64,000 bases of DNA, taken from positions 61,453,501-61,517,500 of the forward strand of contig NC_133030.1 in the NCBI RefSeq assembly GCF_048771995.1. The letters are read 5' to 3'. The notes under the pieces were generated by a model. It saw only the letters and a program-made list of their open reading frames with translations. It ran no database searches and was not told where the DNA came from. A program made the translations under genes and the position numbers. The DNA is from Taeniopygia guttata. Taxonomy: Eukaryota; Chordata; Aves; Passeriformes; Estrildidae. Shown in pieces: positions 58,891 to 64,000 of the stretch. Each line of letters opens with the position of its first letter. The first letter of the stretch is position 1.

Positions 58891-61428
58891 GCCTGGCTCC
58901 AGAGCAGAGGGGCTCCAGCCCTGGGAGCTTTCCCATGGCCTTCCCAACAGCTCCAGGGGCAGTGCAGGGAGGGACTGGGGTCCCACACAAGGAACTCAGC
59001 TCTGCTGCAGCATCCCAGGATTTCTCCACAGGGAACAGGGCCCAGCAAAGGGAAAATCAGCTGCAGAAACAGCCAGGATGGAGCAAGAGCCCAACCACAA
59101 GGCTCAGCCACAGGCAGTTCTCTCAGTGCTGTCCATGCCAGGAGAGCCCCAGAGCTTGATGAAAACTGGAAGTTTATGGACAATGGAAATGTTATTACAA
59201 CTTCTTCACAGGCCTATCTGGAAATTCAGTCCAGACACTCCAAATGCTCCCAGGCAGGAAAGTCAAGCACGTGGTGCAGTCCTTCATCCTCAGTTCTAAA
59301 CACTGAATTTTGTAAATCCAACACTGGATTTTATTTTTTTTTTAACAATTGCTTCTTAGGAAAAAAAACCCAAACCCCTAACATTCATCAGACCTTGGCC
59401 TCTCCCTGAACCATCCCTTAAGGAAACAGAAATCTGCATTTTACAATGTTACAGGAAAAAAAAAGCCTGCAGGCAGCTCAGCATGGCAACACTCAGAACC
59501 AACCCACTTCTGGCTGCAGGAGCTTGCTCTGTGAAACAATTTTTAACAGCAACACTGTGCAGGAGGGACAGTTCCAGCAGACAATGTAATAAATGATGTA
59601 TAAACCAGCCCACGCTGCAAAGCCAGCCTGGGGGGAGGGCAGGGATGGGGTACAGGAGACAGCAAGTTGTCCTCTGGCTTTACCTGCTCCAACAACAAAA
59701 TAGCCTCATGATATTATTTTATCCTCATTTTTCCCCTTGTTCAACAGAAGTGACCAAAATCTCATACCCTGTTCCAAATAAAATGACCTCACTGGCCCCT
59801 TATCTAATTACAAAATATTTTCCTCTGCCACTCGGTTCCAGCCTCGCAGGGACTTTCCTCGCTGCTGTCAGCCTCAAGTTTTCCAGAGTCTTGGGAGGGG
59901 GGGCAGGAAAGCAGCTTCTTTCCCTTTTCCCCTAATCAGAATTAAGCTGAAAGCTTTTGATGCCAATGGCTTTGGCAAAACAACAGCCTGGAGGTTGTTT
60001 TCCTGCTGGTCCAGGCAGAGCCAAGGAAGCAGATGGAAGTCTGGGTGAAGGCTGAGCCCCGTTAGGGGATGAAGTCAGGGGTTAAGGAGGGATCCCACTT
60101 TTCCTCTCCCTCTTCCCAGCTGGTTACAAGGCAGCCACACCCTTCTTTTAGATTCCTAATTTCATTCCTCCTGGTTGTCATCATGTCTGCAGCGCGGGGA
60201 GGCTGAGCAGCTCCAGGAGGGGCGGATGACACCCGGTGGGTGGCAGGAGCAGGTGAAAGCAAAGCATAAAACCAGCACATCCTTTCAACTTCCCTGAAAA
60301 GCCTGAGCTCACCAAACCCACATTTCAGGCTGTCAGGACTTGATTTTCCTTCTCCCACTGTTAAAGGAAAGAACAAAAGCCTTCAAACCCTTTTGTCCTC
60401 CTCATGCTCTGAAATCAGGTGTGTCACTCCCTGCAAGGCCAGGGCAGGTGGAGGTGGGTGGCTCAGCCTGGTCCCCACAGCCAGCAGTTCTCCACACCTT
60501 GCTGATCCAGCACCAAAGGACAGAAGAGGATGAGCCAGGTGCAGGGACACCCCATCCCTGCCCTTTCCAGCAGCTCCTTGGGATCTGCAGGGCGGAGGAA
60601 GGCCCAGGGTGAGCCCCATGGGAAGGTGGCACCAGCTCTTGTTGCAGCAGCTCAGAGATTTGGAATGGTGAGAGTCAGGAGTCCATCCATGGCCTGAGGA
60701 GGAGCAGAGGAACAGCAACAGCACCTGGTGTGGGGAGATAGGGACAGGGGCAGGGCAAAGGCACGGCTGCCACGCTCTGCTGGGCTCCCTGGAACACGGC
60801 TGCTGCACTGCCAGGCTCCATTCCCAGGCTTCCAAACCATCCACCCTGCGAGGGCTGGAACGGGAGGCTGAGCTCTGGCTCCCAGCACTGCAGGACAGGA
60901 AAGGATCCAGGGAAATTCTGCCATCCTGTTCTGAGCGTGAGGAATCTCCGTTCATCCGACACAAACCTCTGCAGCTCCCCTGGGAAGCACCGAGCCACGG
61001 CCCTGGGAGAGGCCAGGGGCTGCAGCAGAGCAAAGCACTGCAAGGAGTCTTCTTGCAAGGGAAAAATTCCATGCAGAGCAGATATAGGAAAGCTTCCAGC
61101 ACGTCACAGAGCCAAGGCAACTCCACACTCATCCTGCTGGAGCCACGCTCTATCCTCGAGCAGCCAGGGAGCAGGAGGACCAGAAAGTGGCTGGTTTTTG
61201 CAAGCTTTGCACACCTAGCACCAGAATCCCCGATGAAAGCAGCCTGTGCTGCACACAAAGCTGGCAGGAAGGAAAGGAAAAGCTGGAATCTTACAGCAGG
61301 GAGTTCTCCAAGAGATTTGGGGGGTTTTTGTTCCTTTGTTAGTAGGAGGACAGGTTTCCTAAAGAAAGCACATTGCATGTCTGAACTACAGCACAGCACC
61401 AAGTTTCTGCCACATGTTTTACAGCATT

Positions 61429-61434
61429 TTTATT
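61429..61434 (-). terminator. FBXO34: Second candidate poly(A) signal of FBXO34
   Basis: AATAAA on the minus strand (tttatt on plus) 56 bp beyond the first candidate, followed on the minus strand by GT-rich sequence. An alternative cleavage site. Confidence 0.5.
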
Positions 61435-61489
61435 TTGGGGCAAAAGTCTTACAAGAGAAAGTCTGGTAAGGCAGATCTAGAATGCACAT

Positions 61490-61495
61490 TTTATT
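61490..61495 (-). terminator. FBXO34: Poly(A) signal AATAAA of FBXO34
   Basis: Minus-strand AATAAA about 580 nt past the FBXO34 stop codon, with a T-rich tttctcttgt downstream. The most likely end of the FBXO34 transcript. Confidence 0.65.
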
Positions 61496-62072
61496 GATGT
61501 AAAAAAAAACAAACCCAACCAGACAACATGGGTAAGGTAGACAAGAACTTTTTTTATATTCTGACCATACAATAATATTCCTCTTTTTCTTTTTTAATCC
61601 ACTGCCACGCTACTATAATGGATCTGTTCTATAGTCTAAGTTTCAGGTTGTCCAGTTAAGTTGTCTGCAGCTTCTTTAAACAAGTTGACCTTTACCTATT
61701 TAGAGTTTCTTCTCAGAAACATTCATATATTATACAGGATATACAGATTTTGAAACAAGACACTTAAAAACACACACACCTATAGCCGCAACACTGGGAT
61801 AGCTGCATTGTAGGGGTTACCTTGTTCAGCCAGCTGTAGACTCTGTATGTACAATTAGTTTTTATAGTGTTATTTACAGAGATGGACTAAAAGCTCTCTT
61901 TTAATCTAAAAGGTAAAGGCTCTTGTGTTTGAGTATGTGCAGTTTCATAGCCCTGTGGGGAAAAAAAAAAAAAATCACGACAATTATATACACTGTAAAC
62001 AGCACAAGGCATGAGAATCTCCTCCTCCTCCTCCTCCTCTCCCAAACAATCTTGCAGGAAAGTGTTTGTGCA
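61496..62072 (-). other. FBXO34: FBXO34 3' UTR
   Basis: AT-rich, with an A/T run at 61.96 kb and a short (TCC)n tract at 62,020-62,041 close to the stop codon ((GGA)n in the transcript). Extent is inferred from the poly(A) signals. Confidence 0.7.
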
Positions 62073-64000
62073 CTAATATTCCTCTTCCACCTCTGCTCCC
62101 GCTCCTCGGGTTTTCTTGTGGAGGGCGCGGTTAAAGCTGTGGCAGGCAGGGACCCAGTGATTGTCGTGGAGACCCAACTTACAGCCCGGGATGCCCTTCT
62201 GGGAGCGGTGACAGCACATCCAGTAGCCAGGCCCGTAGGGCAGGGCCTGGCAGTAGGGCTTGGGGTGCCACCGGCACAGGGACACGTCCCCCTTCACGTA
62301 TTTCTTCTTGCACTGCTTGCAAGGGTCTTCCCGGTAGCGAGGGTCGCGCACCCAGCGCGAGTCCGCCGGCCTGATGTTGTAGTACTCAATGATGAATTTG
62401 AAGTAGTAGCAAGTGCATTTTAGGGCAACCAGGCTCCTGGTGGGAAGCAACCCAAAGATCTTCACGATGATGTGGTGAGGCAAGAAGGCCATGTACTGCT
62501 GAGGCTCCAAAAGCTGCTGGATTTTAAACCTGGTCTCCAGAAAGTCATGTGAAACCTGCCGCTTTAGGCAGGAAGGGTCAAGTACTTGCAAAGCCCCTTC
62601 TGTGGGAGGGACAGAAAGGGCTGATGGCTCTGTAGGGACACTGCTCCTGACACACGATCTACCAGATGCCAGAGCATCCTCATCCTCGTTTTGGGCTAAT
62701 TCCTCTGGCTTCTCCTGGGTACCCTCCCGCTGTGGCTGTTGCTCCTGAGCAGCAGGCTGCTCACCCTGGAGGAAAAACAGCCTCCCTGGGAGTGACTCCT
62801 CACCAGAACTGGGGAGCTTCTCCTTCCTGCACCCTTCCTCTGTCTTGGTGACGGATATACTGATGCACAAGGGCTCCTTCCTAGCGGGATGCTTTGGGAA
62901 AATGACAGGCTCTTTCGATGTACAATCAACGGTCGCGTTCTTGCCCTGCAAGGGATCCGGTGGCAGCCTGGCAGCAGCGGGACACGGGGACAGCAGAGCC
63001 CTGGGAGGCTCAATCCGTGTTTCAGTGTCATTCCTGCCAGCTGTCATCGCCAACACCGCGTGGGCAAGTCCCGAATTCACATTCCCCACCCGGGTATCCA
63101 GCCCTGAAGGAAACGGCTGCCGGGCAGAGGCGCCGCCGTCCCACAGGGTGTCACCCAGAGAGCCACAGCGACCTCCATACCCCACCTCTGCCACCCCTGC
63201 CTTCCCCAGGCCGTGCCCCTGAGCCGGGACCCCCTTCTGGGTGTCTCCCTCGGGCTGTGTGCCGCTGGCCAGGAGCACCCTGCCGACGTTCCTGCGGAAG
63301 CTGTTGTTGCGGGAGAGGCTCCCGGGCTCCCTCTGCTCGCTCTGCCGCCTCAGGCACTCCGACTCCAGCCTGGCCACCATGTCCAGCACGCGCACGGGCT
63401 CGCCCTGCGGCTCTGCTGGCACCTCGCACGCCCCGGCCGGCGAGAAGGGCTCGGAGCCGTGTGGGACAGCCTTGGGCTGGGAGCTCAGCCTGGTGGCCGA
63501 GGCGGCCGTGCAGGATTTGGCACAGTCCACCAGCAGGGCGCTGGCCCGCTGCTCCAGGAAAGCCACCATCTCGATGACCGACAGCGAGCGGCCCGGCAAC
63601 GCGCCCTCGCCGCCGTCGCTCCCGAAGTGCACCGAGCAGTGCTCGATGCCGCAGGCGAAAGGCTCCGGCTGGGAGCACCTGGCGTTGGCCTCCCTCATCC
63701 TTTCCAGTTGGATTTTGGCTTTTTTAAGATCCACTGATTTTTTCCTGCGTTTGGCCGTTCTCCCGTCGATGTCCCACGTGCTCTTGATTTTCATGGAGCC
63801 CGTGCGGGTGCTGCCGCCGCACTGCTGGGCTGCGAAGAAGGCGATTTTCTCCTTGGTGTTGCCAGGTTTCACCACAGCCCAGACATCCAGCGGCCCTTCC
63901 CCTTCTTCTCCCTGGTGGATCGTGGCAGACAGGGAGTTCTTCTTTTCTCTTGCACTTGGAGCGTCCGCCGGGCCTTTCCCGTTCATATTGCACATAGTAT
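62073..64000 (-). CDS. FBXO34: FBXO34, F-box only protein 34 (partial, 5' end off window)
   Basis: A substrate-recognition F-box protein expected to bind SKP1-CUL1. One large coding exon of 640 codons is visible from the first in-window ATG; human FBXO34 is 711 aa, so roughly 55-75 N-terminal residues lie to the right. The frame stays open to the edge and 'MCNMNGK' lines up with an internal human segment (LCSMSGK), so 63,995 is probably not the start. Numbering from that Met: the conserved 'PLDVWAVVKPGNTKEKIAFF' (35-54), a basic KRRKK likely nuclear signal (82-86), 'GRSLSVIEMVAFLEQRAS', and 'SLSRNNSFRRNVGRVLLA', which has phospho-site-like character. A poorly conserved Pro/Ser/Glu-rich middle follows. 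The F-box is at about 500-540 ('MAFLPHHIIVKIFGLLPTRS'). The C-terminal Cys/His module (about 559-622: CKQC, CRWHPKPYC, CCH, HDNHWVPACH) looks zinc-binding and is nearly identical to human. It ends EVEEEY. No breaks seen. Confidence 0.95.
   Translation of the reverse strand, partial: TMCNMNGKGPADAPSAREKKNSLSATIHQGEEGEGPLDVWAVVKPGNTKEKIAFFAAQQCGGSTRTGSMKIKSTWDIDGRTAKRRKKSVDLKKAKIQLERMREANARCSQPEPFACGIEHCSVHFGSDGGEGALPGRSLSVIEMVAFLEQRASALLVDCAKSCTAASATRLSSQPKAVPHGSEPFSPAGACEVPAEPQGEPVRVLDMVARLESECLRRQSEQREPGSLSRNNSFRRNVGRVLLASGTQPEGDTQKGVPAQGHGLGKAGVAEVGYGGRCGSLGDTLWDGGASARQPFPSGLDTRVGNVNSGLAHAVLAMTAGRNDTETRIEPPRALLSPCPAAARLPPDPLQGKNATVDCTSKEPVIFPKHPARKEPLCISISVTKTEEGCRKEKLPSSGEESLPGRLFFLQGEQPAAQEQQPQREGTQEKPEELAQNEDEDALASGRSCVRSSVPTEPSALSVPPTEGALQVLDPSCLKRQVSHDFLETRFKIQQLLEPQQYMAFLPHHIIVKIFGLLPTRSLVALKCTCYYFKFIIEYYNIRPADSRWVRDPRYREDPCKQCKKKYVKGDVSLCRWHPKPYCQALPYGPGYWMCCHRSQKGIPGCKLGLHDNHWVPACHSFNRALHKKTRGAGAEVEEEY

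Larger units (their letters stand above)
57681..61425. other. Convergent intergenic region ATG14-FBXO34
   Basis: Contains a (CA)n tract (57.9 kb), a long antisense-oriented CR1 (58.5-58.9 kb) and no recognisable gene. A 339-codon minus-strand open frame (60,383-61,402) lies in it but shows no known domain and is not called as a gene. Confidence 0.7.

Noticed and set aside
58552-59183. Minus- and plus-strand open frames of 120-209 codons
   Set aside because: They lie in or beside a CR1 3' end and carry no reverse-transcriptase motifs.
62918-63737. Plus-strand open frames of 219 and 174 codons
   Set aside because: They are antisense shadows of the GC-rich FBXO34 coding exon.
63993-63995. ATG at 63,995 as the FBXO34 start codon
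   Set aside because: The frame stays open to the window edge and the residues after this Met match an internal part of the human protein, so the true start lies outside.
1-64000. Retrovirus, LTR or other virus-like elements
   Set aside because: I saw no paired terminal repeats, primer-binding site, gag, pol or env-like segments. All recognised interspersed repeats are LINEs of the CR1/L3 kind.

Overview
The window looks like avian nuclear DNA, probably from a neoavian or passerine bird. The signs are short spliced introns, many 5'-truncated CR1 LINE tails, isolated CpG islands, and a gene block in the same order and orientation as the human 14q22 block FBXO34-ATG14-TBPL2-KTN1, read here in reverse. 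The species cannot be fixed from this sequence alone. I see no retrovirus, LTR element, Polinton, CRISPR array or bacterial-type operon.

Layout, left to right. Positions 1 to about 14.66 kb hold no recognisable coding exon and are best read as the first intron of KTN1 (kinectin 1) on the minus strand. Its likely promoter and non-coding first exon lie in the CpG island at about 14.2-15.0 kb. A GC-rich minisatellite with a unit of about 40 bp starts directly upstream of that island (15.0-15.6 kb). From 15.8 to 27.7 kb is intergenic DNA with a CR1 copy, a 73-bp duplication, a (ATCC)n tract and a near-identical 70-bp hairpin pair in inverted orientation. TBPL2 (TBP2/TRF3) follows on the plus strand as seven coding exons (27,792-36,747, 320 aa). 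A minus-strand tRNA-Gly(TCC) sits in its intron 1, 58 bp from exon 1.

ATG14 (Barkor) follows on the plus strand as ten coding exons (39,294-55,173, 491 aa) with a long 3' UTR ending near a poly(A) signal at 57,659. Its compact CpG-island promoter carries a ZNF143/THAP11-like site, a CACGTG E-box and a YY1-like site overlapping the start codon. One of its introns is GC-AG. Introns 5 to 9 hold a run of CR1 tails, all in the sense direction. After about 3.8 kb of convergent intergenic DNA, the minus-strand FBXO34 coding region (62,073 to the right edge, open at its 5' end) closes the window.

The genes do not form one pathway. TBPL2 is a germline TBP paralogue, ATG14 targets the class III PI3-kinase complex to autophagy initiation sites, FBXO34 is an SCF-type F-box protein, and KTN1 is an ER membrane protein. 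They share only a conserved neighbourhood. No undescribed multi-gene system is evident. The best leads are an in-frame 228-nt candidate cassette exon in ATG14 intron 4, a duplicated splice-acceptor region next to a CR1 in TBPL2 intron 4, the 70-bp inverted hairpin pair, the ATG14 promoter motif stack, and the antisense tRNA gene beside the TBPL2 start.
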